Assembly (NCBI RefSeq): GCF_902459565.1
Contig: NZ_CABPSN010000001.1
Span: 1,116,001 to 1,180,000, forward strand
Direction of reading: 5' to 3'
DNA: 64,000 nt
DNA from: Pandoraea aquatica
Lineage (GTDB): Bacteria; Pseudomonadota; Gammaproteobacteria; Burkholderiales; Burkholderiaceae
The position numbers were made by a program, and so were the translations under genes. Below are positions 52,553-61,600 of the stretch, piece after piece. How positions within the stretch are numbered: position 1 is the first letter of the stretch; the number at the start of each line of letters is the position of its first letter. The notes under the pieces were generated by a model. It was not told where the DNA came from and did no database searches. It worked only from the letters and a program-made list of their open reading frames with translations.

Positions 52553-53435
52553 GTCCACCACCATTCGAGCCACCGACCTCAACCGGCTCGCGAATATCGC
52601 GAATGTCACGAACGCCACCCTGCCCGCTCAGCACCGGCAAGCACATCGGCAGGCCCTGAAAGTCGATGCGTTGCATCGGTGTGGCGAACACCGCCATGAG
52701 ACGGTCCGGGTCCATCGTCTCGTCCGGCGTGCCGGAGAAGACGAGCTTGCCGTCGCGCATGAGCAGCATCGCGTCGGAAAAGGCGGCGGCCTGATTGAGG
52801 TCGTGCAGCACCCACACGACGGTCATGCCCGTCTCGCGATTCAGCTCGCGAATACGCGCAAGAATGTCGATCTGATGGCGCACGTCGAGATACGTCGTCG
52901 GCTCGTCGAGTAACAGCACGTTGCCTTCCTGCGCCAGCGCCATGGCGATGAACGCGCGCTGACGCTCGCCGCCGGACAGCGCCGTGACGTCGCGTGTGCA
53001 CAGCGTGTCCAGCTCCATGAGATGCAGAGCGCGTTCGATGGCGAGGTTGTCGCGCTCGCCGAGGCGTCCGCCCATGCCCGTGTGGCTGTAGCGACCGCAG
53101 GCGACGAGTTCGGCGACGGTCATGCCGAACGGCATGCCGAACGGCATGCCGGGGGTCTGCGCGAGCAGCGCGATGCGACGCGCACGTTCGCGCGCACGCA
53201 GCGAGTCGAGCGGCGTGTCGTCCAGCCATACGCGACCGGAAACAGGTTTTAGCAGGCCGCCCAGCGTGCGCAGCAGCGTGCTCTTGCCGCAGCCGTTCGG
53301 GCCGCACAGCGCGCTCACACGGCCCGCGGCGAAGGTCACGTCGACCTGAGTGAGGACGTTGCGTGCGCCCACGGCAACATTAAGGCCTTCCGCGCGCAAC
53401 GACGCGCCTGCGGCAGGCGTCAGAGATTCGGTCAT
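52542..53435 (-). CDS. Ferric-siderophore ABC transporter ATPase (FhuC-like)
   Basis: A 297-residue ATPase. Walker A is GPNGCGKST, the signature is LSGGERQRAFIAMALAQ, Walker B is VLLLDEPTTYLD and the H-loop VLHDLNQAA: the FepC/FhuC pattern. An in-frame duplication gives GMPFGMPFGM ahead of TVAELV, where relatives have one copy. The C-terminus has an unusual Asp/Arg then Gly-rich tail (RDIRDIREPV, GGSNGGGHGG). The start is uncertain: ATG 53435 used here, GTG 53489 also possible; neither has a strong ribosome-binding site. It is first in the operon and sits behind an iron-starvation-type promoter. Confidence 0.88.
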   Translation of the reverse strand: MTESLTPAAGASLRAEGLNVAVGARNVLTQVDVTFAAGRVSALCGPNGCGKSTLLRTLGGLLKPVSGRVWLDDTPLDSLRARERARRIALLAQTPGMPFGMPFGMTVAELVACGRYSHTGMGGRLGERDNLAIERALHLMELDTLCTRDVTALSGGERQRAFIAMALAQEGNVLLLDEPTTYLDVRHQIDILARIRELNRETGMTVVWVLHDLNQAAAFSDAMLLMRDGKLVFSGTPDETMDPDRLMAVFATPMQRIDFQGLPMCLPVLSGQGGVRDIRDIREPVEVGGSNGGGHGG

Positions 53436-53525
53436 GTTGGATGCCGGCCTGGCGGCTGCTGGGCCGGTTGAATTACGGGTATCGGGCACCAGTCGTCTCG
53501 ACGGCCGGCGTGAGCGCGCGCCGCC

Positions 53526-53550
53526 TAAACTCCGGAAGTAGTGGTTCGTC
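53526..53550 (+). promoter_or_regulatory. Iron-starvation ECF sigma promoter for acylase gene
   Basis: TAAAC, 16 nt, CGTC fits the PvdS/OrbS-type pattern (TAAAT-N16/17-CGT). It points towards the acylase gene. Only the fifth base of the upstream element differs from the other two copies. Confidence 0.72.
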
Positions 53551-53558
53551 GCTCAAAA

Positions 53559-53583
53559 GACGTATCACCAACCGGCATATTTA
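53559..53583 (-). promoter_or_regulatory. Iron-starvation ECF sigma promoter for fhuCBD operon
   Basis: Read on the minus strand: TAAAT, 16 nt, CGTC. It faces away from the acylase promoter, with only 8 bp between the two CGTC elements, and drives the uptake/acyltransferase operon. Confidence 0.74.
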
Positions 53584-53667
53584 CCCATGTCCCGATCGCC
53601 CCAGCCGTCGCGCCTGTTTCTTGCCTGCTCTGCCCGTCCCGCCTTACCTGCTCTGCTTTCCTCCGCG

Positions 53668-56211
53668 ATGACGTCTAGCCGCCTGCGAACCGCGCTGGCC
53701 GTCATGACCCTGTGCCTTGCAGCATGCACGTCACCGAATTCCCCGACACATCAGGTCGCCGAAGCCCCCAAAACCTCGGAATCGCGCGCCCCAACCATTA
53801 CCGCGCATTACAACGCCGACGTGCGTCGCACGACCGACGGCACCGCCCACGTCCGTGCCGAGAACTGGGGCGGACTGGGCTACGGTTTCGGTTACGCACA
53901 GGCGCAGGACAATCTCTGCACGCTCGCCGAGAGCATCGTGACGTTTCGGGGCGAGCGCTCGCTCGCCTTCGGGGCAGACGGACGCGTTGCTGTGCGCGCA
54001 ACCTTCGGCCAGCCGAACAACCTCGATGCGGACGTCTTCTTTCGCCTGACGTTCGACGCGGCCACCCTCGACCGGTATCGCGCTGCCCAGTCGCCGCGTG
54101 GACGTGAGCTGGCGCAAGGCTTCGCGGCCGGTGTCACCCGCTATCTGCAAGACGTGCGCGCGGGCACCGATGCCGGTAGGCACACCGCCTGCCGCAACGC
54201 CGACTGGGTGCGGCAGCTAGGCACGGTGACGGAGGACGACGTCTACCGCCGCCTCTACGCCGCCACGCTCGCCGCGAGCGCCGCCACGCAGATCACCGCC
54301 ATCGCGACGGCCCGGCCGCCGTCAGCCAGTGCGGCGATCAATGGTCGACCCCGCCCGGCGCGCAAGGTCGCGACATCGTTGCCCGCCACCGCGCCCCCGA
54401 TGTCGCTGGCGTCGATCAACGATGCAGGCGTCGGCAGCAACGCGTTTGCCTTCGGGGCGTCGCTGAGCGCCGACGGTCAGCCGATCCTGTACGGCAGCCC
54501 GCACTGGTACTGGGAAGGCCCCGACCGGCTCTACCCTGCCCATCTCACGATCCCCGGCCAGTTGGACGTCTCGGGCGTCGGCATGCTCGGCGCGCCGTTC
54601 GTCATGATCGGCTTCACGCAGGACGTCGCCTGGACGCATACGGTCTCCAGCGCGCGACGCTTCGGTCTGATCGCCCTCACGCTCGATCCGGCCGACCCGA
54701 CCCGCTACCGGATCGACGGTCGCACCGAAGCCATGCAGCGCGTGTCCGTGGCGGTCCCCGTGCGTGACGCGCAAGGCAAAGCATCGACCATCCCACGAAC
54801 GCTGTATCGCACCGCAGACGGACCGGTCGTCAATCTCTCGCCCATGTCGCCAGCGCTGGGCTGGACGACGCGTCAGGCGCTGGTGCTGCGCGACGCCAAC
54901 GCGAACAACTTCGGCCTGCTCGACCACTATCTGCGCATGGCGCAGGCCGACTCGCTCGACGCCTTCGCGTCCGGCATGCGCACCGACGCGGCCAATCCGT
55001 GGGTCAACACCGTGGCCATCGGCCGACGCGACCCGCGTGTGTGGTTCGGCGACATCGGCCCGGTGCCGGGCGTGCCGGACACGTTGTCGGCCGCTTGCAC
55101 CGCCAAGCCCGCAGGACTGGCCTTCGCGAAGGCCGCACCGGGCCTGCCCGTGCTCGACGGCAGCCGCAGCGCCTGCGCATGGCAAACCGCGCCGGACAGC
55201 CCGTTGCCGGGCACGCTGGGCCGCCACGAGATGCCGGACATCATGAGCGACACGGTCGTCGCCAACATGAACGACAGCGCGTGGCTGGCCGCGCCGGACG
55301 CGCCACTCTCCCATCTCAGTAGCGTGCTTGGCCAAAGCAACGCACCGCTCTCGCTGCGCAGCCGCGCGGGCCTGCAACGCATTGCCGCCTTGCGCGCCGC
55401 CGGTCCGGTCACGACGCAGGCAGTGCGCGAGTCCGTGCTGCGCGCCGATCCGTTGTCCGCTGACCTCACTCGCCAGTCGTTCCTCGCGCGAGTGTGCCCA
55501 TCGGCGCCCGGGCGCAAAAACCAACGCTTCGACGTGCGAATCACGCAAGATCCGCTCGACGGCAAGCCGTTGAAGTCGCCACAGACCGTCGATCTCGCAC
55601 CGGCCTGCCGGGTGCTGGCCGCATGGGACGGCACGGGAGACCGCAGCGCCAGAGGCGCGAACTTGTGGGATGCCGTCTGGATCCGGCTCGCGGGCGTCGA
55701 TGCCACCGGTCGCCGGGCGTTTGCCGAGCCGTTCGATGCGACGCGGCCCGTGGCGACGCCCGCCGGACTCGCCGCAGACAGCGCGTCGCTCGCGCAAGTG
55801 CTGGGCGCGGCCGTGCTGGAGATGCAACGCATGGGGCTGGCGCTCGACAGCCGACGTGACGAAGCGCTCTTCGCCACCCGTGGCGGACGTCGCATCGGTC
55901 TGTCGGGCGGCTGCGACATCGCGGGCTACTTCTCAATCATGTGCGCCGACGCTCGCATGGGCACCGATCGCTATGGCATGGACACGGCACCACGCGGCGA
56001 TACCTATCTCCAGGTGGTCTCGTTCCCCGACGATCCGGCGCGACGCGTCGCTGCCGCCACCCTCGACGCCTCCGGCCCTGCGGACGACCGCGCCGATCCG
56101 CGCAACGCGACGGCCTTGCAAGCGTGGGCCGACAAACGCTGGCAGGCTGCGCCGCTCACCGAAGCCGACGTGGCAGCGGCCACCGTCAGCGTGCTGCATC
56201 TGTCGCAATGA
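53668..56211 (+). CDS. Penicillin-acylase-family (PvdQ-like) N-terminal nucleophile acylase, predicted lipoprotein
   Basis: An 847-residue Ntn hydrolase precursor. The alpha-chain has TTDGTAHVRAENWGGLGYGFGYAQAQDNL, then a linker rich in Ala/Pro. The self-cleavage site is GVG before SNAFAFG, making Ser257 the new beta-chain N-terminus and nucleophile. Downstream WTHTVSSARRF and the MNDSAW region carry supporting residues. The N-terminus has a lipobox (LCLAAC, Cys20), so it is probably membrane-anchored in the periplasm. PvdQ strips a fatty acyl group from the pyoverdine precursor; the same job is likely here. The start at 53668 gives a normal signal; 53587 would add 27 residues. Confidence 0.85.
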   Translation: MTSSRLRTALAVMTLCLAACTSPNSPTHQVAEAPKTSESRAPTITAHYNADVRRTTDGTAHVRAENWGGLGYGFGYAQAQDNLCTLAESIVTFRGERSLAFGADGRVAVRATFGQPNNLDADVFFRLTFDAATLDRYRAAQSPRGRELAQGFAAGVTRYLQDVRAGTDAGRHTACRNADWVRQLGTVTEDDVYRRLYAATLAASAATQITAIATARPPSASAAINGRPRPARKVATSLPATAPPMSLASINDAGVGSNAFAFGASLSADGQPILYGSPHWYWEGPDRLYPAHLTIPGQLDVSGVGMLGAPFVMIGFTQDVAWTHTVSSARRFGLIALTLDPADPTRYRIDGRTEAMQRVSVAVPVRDAQGKASTIPRTLYRTADGPVVNLSPMSPALGWTTRQALVLRDANANNFGLLDHYLRMAQADSLDAFASGMRTDAANPWVNTVAIGRRDPRVWFGDIGPVPGVPDTLSAACTAKPAGLAFAKAAPGLPVLDGSRSACAWQTAPDSPLPGTLGRHEMPDIMSDTVVANMNDSAWLAAPDAPLSHLSSVLGQSNAPLSLRSRAGLQRIAALRAAGPVTTQAVRESVLRADPLSADLTRQSFLARVCPSAPGRKNQRFDVRITQDPLDGKPLKSPQTVDLAPACRVLAAWDGTGDRSARGANLWDAVWIRLAGVDATGRRAFAEPFDATRPVATPAGLAADSASLAQVLGAAVLEMQRMGLALDSRRDEALFATRGGRRIGLSGGCDIAGYFSIMCADARMGTDRYGMDTAPRGDTYLQVVSFPDDPARRVAAATLDASGPADDRADPRNATALQAWADKRWQAAPLTEADVAAATVSVLHLSQ

Positions 56212-56244
56212 GGCGCGCTGCATGACAGGTTGATGTTGGCCCCC

Positions 56245-56269
56245 TAAATATCCGGCAAGTTGGTTCGTC
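56245..56269 (+). promoter_or_regulatory. Iron-starvation ECF sigma promoter for TonB receptor gene
   Basis: TAAAT, 16 nt, CGTC: the same form as the two promoters near 53550, and the spacer shares TCCGG and TGGTT with the acylase promoter. It lies 81 bp before the receptor ATG. Confidence 0.76.
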
Positions 56270-56349
56270 CACTACTCGATAGGTGCCGTCGCCCGGGGAT
56301 TCGAGTGCGCACGTCGCCTCAGTCTTCGATAAAAACCTAGGAGTCTTAG

Positions 56350-58572
56350 ATGAAGCACTACGGGAGCGCACGTGGCCGGGGGGCCAGTCGCCTGCAATCG
56401 ATCCATCGCCCGATCCGCCCAATTCACCGTCACATCGCGCTGGCAGCCAGTCTCGCCTTCGCGCCGCTGGCTTTCTCCCACGGCGCTTGGGCGCAGACGA
56501 GCAGCCAGCAAGGCGACGTCGCCCTCTCGCCCACACAGGTGAGCGCCGAACGTGCGCCGGAGAACGGCGCAGGGCCGGTCGACGGTATCGTCGCCAAGCG
56601 CAGCACCACGGGTACCAAGACGGATACCCCGCTCATCGAGAATCCGCAGTCGGTGTCGGTTATTCCCAAGGAGATGATTCAGGATCTGGGCGCGCAGTCG
56701 GTCAGTCAGGCCATGCGCTACAGCGCCGGCGTGCTGCCCGACAACGCAGGCTTCGAGACGCGCTTCGACTGGATCAACATTCGCGGCTTCTCGGCGTCCA
56801 CGCTGGGCCTGTTCATGGACGGCACGCGCCTGCAATCGGCGACCGAATTCCAGCTGGACCCCTACGGCCTCGAGCGCATCGAAATCCTGCGCGGACCGTC
56901 GTCGGTGCTGTACGGACAGAACACGCCCGGCGGCCTGATCAACATGGTCACGAAGAAGCCGCTGGAAACGCCGCTTCACGAAATCCAGCTCTCGGCCGGT
57001 TCGTTCAAGAACAAGCAGGCGGCCTTCGACTTCAGCGGACCGCTCGACGCTGATGGCAAGGTTCTCTACCGCCTCGTCGGCCTGTTCCGCGACAGCAATA
57101 CGCAGGTCGATTACACGCCGAACGACCGCATCTACATCGCACCGTCGCTCACGTGGAAGGCCAGCGACAAGACCACGATCACGTTCGAAGCCAGTTACCA
57201 GCGCGACAAACTCGGCTTCGGCCAGTTCCTGCCTGCTTCCGGCACGGTGCTGCCGAACCCGAACGGCCAGATTCCGGTCGGCCGCTTCGTGGGCGATCCG
57301 AACTACGACAACATCAAGCGCGAGCAGGTCTTCGCCGGTTATCAGCTCGAACATCGCTTCAACGATCAGGTGACGTTCAAGCAAGCCGCGCGTTATTCGT
57401 ACTTCGACTACAAGGTCGACACGGACGCCTACGGTCTGGGCTTCGCGCCGGGCAGCACACGACTGATCAACCGCTTGCCGTTTGCCGACTATCGTCAGAC
57501 GGACGTGCTCACCATCGATAACCAGTTGCAGACGAAATTCACCACGGGTCCGCTCTCGCACGTAGCGCTTTTCGGCTTCGACTATTACTACTACAACGAG
57601 CATCGCAGCATGCGTCAGGGTGTGGCGAGCGCGGCGAACCAGCTCGACATCTTCTCGCCCAACTATGGTGCGGCCGTGTTCGGTCTGACGCGTCAGGCAT
57701 TGGACAACGACTCGCGCTTCACGCAAGGCGGTCTCTACTTCCAGGACCAGATCAAGTACGAGAAGTGGTTGCTCACGCTGGGCGTGCGTCAGGACTGGGT
57801 GGCACAGAACGTCTACAACCGGCTGACGAACCGCTCGTCGAATCAGTCGGACCAGCAGGCGACCTATCGTGCCGGCCTGACGTATCTGTTCGACATGGGG
57901 CTGGCGCCGTACTTCAGCTACTCCGAGTCGTTCCAGCCGAACATCGGTGTGGACCGCCTCGGCAACCAGTTCAACCCGTCGAAGGGCAAGCAGTATGAAA
58001 TCGGCGTGAAGTATCAGCCGAAGGGCTACAACAGCTTCATCACGCTGTCGCTGTTCGACATCCGCATGACGAATGTGCTCACGCCCGATCCGGTCAACAC
58101 GGCATTCTCGACTACGACGGGCGAGCAACACTCGAAGGGCTTCGAACTCGAAGCGGTCGGCGAAGTCACCGACAACCTGAAGGTGATCGGCTCGTACACG
58201 AACACGAACATCACCAACTCGAAGACCACCGACCCGACGCTGCTGGGCAAGGTACCGCCGCAGCAACCGCGCACGGCCGCCGCGCTGTGGGCCGACTACA
58301 CGTTCCACGCGGGTGTACTCAAGGGTTTCGGCTTTAACGGTGGCATTCGCTACGTCGGACCGACCTTCATCGACGCGACCAACACTGCCGGACAAGCACC
58401 GTCGCGCACGCTGGTCGACCTGGGCCTGCACTACCAGTTGGACAAGCACTGGCGCTTCCAGCTCGACGGCAGCAACATCTTCGACAAGACCTACGTCGTG
58501 TGTGTGACGACCGCCCAGTGCGCCTATGGTGCACGCCGTACGATTCTCGGGACGGCGAGGTATAGCTGGTAA
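56350..58572 (+). CDS. TonB-dependent ferric-siderophore receptor
   Basis: A 740-residue outer-membrane receptor. It has a signal peptide (IALAASLAFAPLAFSHGAWA, cleaved near residue 49). The plug domain has TDTPLIENPQSVSVIPKEMIQDLGAQS, IRGFSASTLGLFMDG and ILRGPSSVLYGQNTPGGLINMVTKKP. A 22-strand barrel ends in Trp after RTILGTARYSW, as TonB receptors do. The ISPKKGKQYEIGVKYQPKG-type segment and C-terminal features match FhuE/FpvA-like hydroxamate siderophore receptors. No N-terminal STN signalling domain is seen, so it does not signal to a sigma regulator itself. AGGAG precedes the ATG. Confidence 0.93.
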   Translation: MKHYGSARGRGASRLQSIHRPIRPIHRHIALAASLAFAPLAFSHGAWAQTSSQQGDVALSPTQVSAERAPENGAGPVDGIVAKRSTTGTKTDTPLIENPQSVSVIPKEMIQDLGAQSVSQAMRYSAGVLPDNAGFETRFDWINIRGFSASTLGLFMDGTRLQSATEFQLDPYGLERIEILRGPSSVLYGQNTPGGLINMVTKKPLETPLHEIQLSAGSFKNKQAAFDFSGPLDADGKVLYRLVGLFRDSNTQVDYTPNDRIYIAPSLTWKASDKTTITFEASYQRDKLGFGQFLPASGTVLPNPNGQIPVGRFVGDPNYDNIKREQVFAGYQLEHRFNDQVTFKQAARYSYFDYKVDTDAYGLGFAPGSTRLINRLPFADYRQTDVLTIDNQLQTKFTTGPLSHVALFGFDYYYYNEHRSMRQGVASAANQLDIFSPNYGAAVFGLTRQALDNDSRFTQGGLYFQDQIKYEKWLLTLGVRQDWVAQNVYNRLTNRSSNQSDQQATYRAGLTYLFDMGLAPYFSYSESFQPNIGVDRLGNQFNPSKGKQYEIGVKYQPKGYNSFITLSLFDIRMTNVLTPDPVNTAFSTTTGEQHSKGFELEAVGEVTDNLKVIGSYTNTNITNSKTTDPTLLGKVPPQQPRTAAALWADYTFHAGVLKGFGFNGGIRYVGPTFIDATNTAGQAPSRTLVDLGLHYQLDKHWRFQLDGSNIFDKTYVVCVTTAQCAYGARRTILGTARYSW

Positions 58573-58613
58573 GAGAAGTGGTCAGACGTTCAAGTTGGAC
58601 GTCTGACGTGTCG

Positions 58614-58652
58614 AAAAAAAGCGAGGCCATTGAACCGGCCTCGCTTTTTTTT
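58614..58652. terminator. Bidirectional terminator between TonB receptor and NRPS genes
   Basis: GCGAGGCC/GGCCTCGC stem flanked by A7 and T8, between convergent genes. A second hairpin, TCAGACGT/ACGTCTGA, lies just ahead at 58582-58606. Confidence 0.9.
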
Positions 58653-58672
58653 GTGACGTCGCCACCGCGATC

Positions 58673-61600
58673 TCAAGCGGCGACGCTCACCCCAGTAGTA
58701 CTCACTTCGCTCACCTCCCGCATCGACCGGGCAACATCATCGATCCACGCCTTCGTGCGGGGCAGTTGCATGTGACTCGACGCGACCGTGCCCTCGTACA
58801 CCGGTACTGTCCCCATCGCACGCGACAGCCGTTCGCGGTCGTCCGACGCACGTCGCTCGACCCACCACGCATGTACGGGCACCACGGCCGGCCGCAGACG
58901 GTGAACGTCTGCCAGCGAGCGCAAGTGCGCCGTCACCCGGAACATGTGCGCGAGCTCGTCGCGACCGAGCGACGCGTAATCGCCCTTAGCGGCCACCGGC
59001 GCACCGCCCTGCCCGTGCATCGTCAATGCGGCGTCGACGGCGGCCGCCAGTACGCCTTCATCCAGCGGCTTCCCGGCATGCGGTGCGAGCGACGCGCGCA
59101 GTTTCGCCGCATCGACCTGCGGCAGGATCGTGACGAGATAGTCGAGCAGATCGCCCGTCCAGTCGCGCGACGAGGCGACGGATGACGCATCGTCTTGCTG
59201 CGTCGGCACGAACGTATCCGCCAGCCCGAGGAACGCTACCGTCTGGCCGCTGGCACGCAGACGCTCGGCCATCGCCATCGCAATCGGTCCACCGAGCGAC
59301 CAGCCGAGCAGGTGATACGGCCCGTTCGGCTGTGCGGTGCGCACGGCATCGACATATCGTCCCGCCATTTCATCGAGCGACGTGTCTGACCATGCCGGAT
59401 CGAGCAACATGCGCGACTGAATGCCGATCACCGGGCGTTCGTCGGCCAATGCCTGCGCAAGCGGACGATAGTCGAAGACGGTGCCCACCGCCGGGTGAAC
59501 GCAGAACAGCGCGGGCGCCGCCGACTGGCTGGCATTCAACCGCACCAGCAGCTCGCCACCGGCCGATGGCGTGGCGTCCGAAGGCGTGAGCGCGGCCGCA
59601 AGGCGCGCCACCGTGCCGTGCTGCATCAGTTCGCGCAGACTGACCTTGAGCGGCGGCGTCCCGCGCTTAAGGCGTGCAATTACCTGCAACGCCAGAATCG
59701 AATCGCCGCCGATCTCGAAGAAGTTTGCGTCGCGGCTCACGTGATCCGTCTTCAATACCGCTTTCCAGACGTCCGCGATGCGGGCTTCGAGCGCCCCGAT
59801 CTCGCCAGACGGTGCGGTCAGTGCCTTCGCGTCTGCGACGGACGTGTCGGTCGATATCGCCGCCAGCAACGCGCGACGGTCCACCTTGCCGTTCGCCGTG
59901 AGCGGAAGTGCGGCCAGCCGCACGAGCCGCGACGGCACCCACGCCGACGGCAAGGCCGAGGTGAGCGCTGCCTTCGCGTCGGCCTCGGTCAGCTCCCCCG
60001 TGTAGCCAGCGAGCAATTGCGATTGGCCGCGCGCGTCGCGTGCCACGAGGACGACGGCATCCTGCACACCGCCCAGCGCACGCAGCGCATGCGCCACCTC
60101 GCCCGGCTCCACGCGATAGCCACGAATCTTCACCTGATCGTCGGCGCGTCCGAGATAGACGATTTCGCCGTCTGCACGCCGCTTCACACGATCGCCCGTG
60201 CGATACATCCGCGCGCCCGGACGCCACGGATCCGGCACGAAGCGCTCCGCCGTCTTGCCCGGCTCGCCGAGATAGCCACGCGCGAGTGCGACACCGCCGA
60301 TGTATAGCTCGCCGCTCACGCCGGGCGGCACCGCGTTGAAGTCGTCGTCGAGTACGTAGGCACTCACGTTCGGTAGCGGCATGCCCACGGGCAATAACAC
60401 GTCGTTCGATACCGAGCGGTGAGTGAGCACGCCCACAGTCGTTTCCGTCGGTCCATAGTGATTGAGTACGCGCAGCGCTGGACGATGGGTGTGCAGCAAC
60501 GTCAGCAACTCGGCATCCGCCGCTTCCCCGCCCACGATCAGCCAGTCGTGCGGCAGCACGTCCGGCCCTGCGGCCAGCATCAGCCCCTTCAGATGGCTCG
60601 GCACGATCTTCGTCGCCCCGATGCGGCGCTCGCGCATCCATTCTGCGAAGCGTCCCGCGTCGAAGGCATCTTCCGGCGGCATGAGATGCAGCGGCCGTCC
60701 CATCGCGAGCGCGCCGAACAGCACCGTGTGCCCGAGATCGGCTGCGACGGTCGAGACCATCGCCATCCCGGCGTCTTCCGGGAAATCATGCAGTTGGGAC
60801 GTCACGCCCTGCACGTAGTTGTGCAGCGCCCCTCGGCTCACCACGACGCCCTTCGGCTGTCCGGTGGACCCCGAGGTGTAGATGACGTAAGCCGCCTGCG
60901 CCGGATGCACGCTGCGATTGACGAAGCGCACCTCGTCTCCTGCCAGCACATCGACGATGGCCAGCGTCTGGCAGCCGTCAACCTGAGGGACCGACGCAAC
61001 ATCGGGCGCGACGACCAGCGCCTTCGCGCCGCTCGCTGCGATCAATTGTGCGAGACGCGCGGACGGTTGCGTCGGGTCCAGCGGCACGTAAGCCGCGCCC
61101 AGCTTCCATACACCGAGCATCGCGGCGACCCAACCGGCGCTGCGCGGCATTAACAGCGCAACGCGATCCTCCGCACCGACGCCCCGCGTCGCAAGCGCCT
61201 GCGCCACACGATTGGCATGCGCGTCGAGCGTGCGACGCGACCACGCGCCATCCCCGCCTTCGACGGCAAGCGCGTCCCCCTGCTGCGCGACGCGCGACGC
61301 CCACGTTTCCATCCAGTCGCGCGTCTCCCATACGCGCCGCTCACCGTCGGTCGTGACCGGCACGTCGGCGTTCAGTGCAATATCGGCGAGCCGGTCGTCC
61401 GGTGCCTGCGCCAGTTGTGCGAGCAGACGACGGAACGCGCGCGCCAGCGGCTCGACCGTCGATGCGTCGAACAGGTCCGTGGCGTACGTCAGCGCGATCT
61501 GCAACGTGTCGCCGCGCTCCAGCGTGTCGAGCGAGAGATCGAAGTGCGAGCTTTGTCCGGCGACGACCACGGGCTCAATGCGAAGACCCGCCACCTCCGG

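Noticed and set aside
53436-53586. Fur box in the divergent siderophore region
   Set aside because: I looked for GATAAT-type repeats and found none; the ECF-sigma-type elements explain the region better.
56272-58449. 725-residue minus-strand frame opposite the TonB receptor
   Set aside because: Arg/Val/Leu-rich antisense shadow; the receptor's plug and barrel motifs are on the plus strand.
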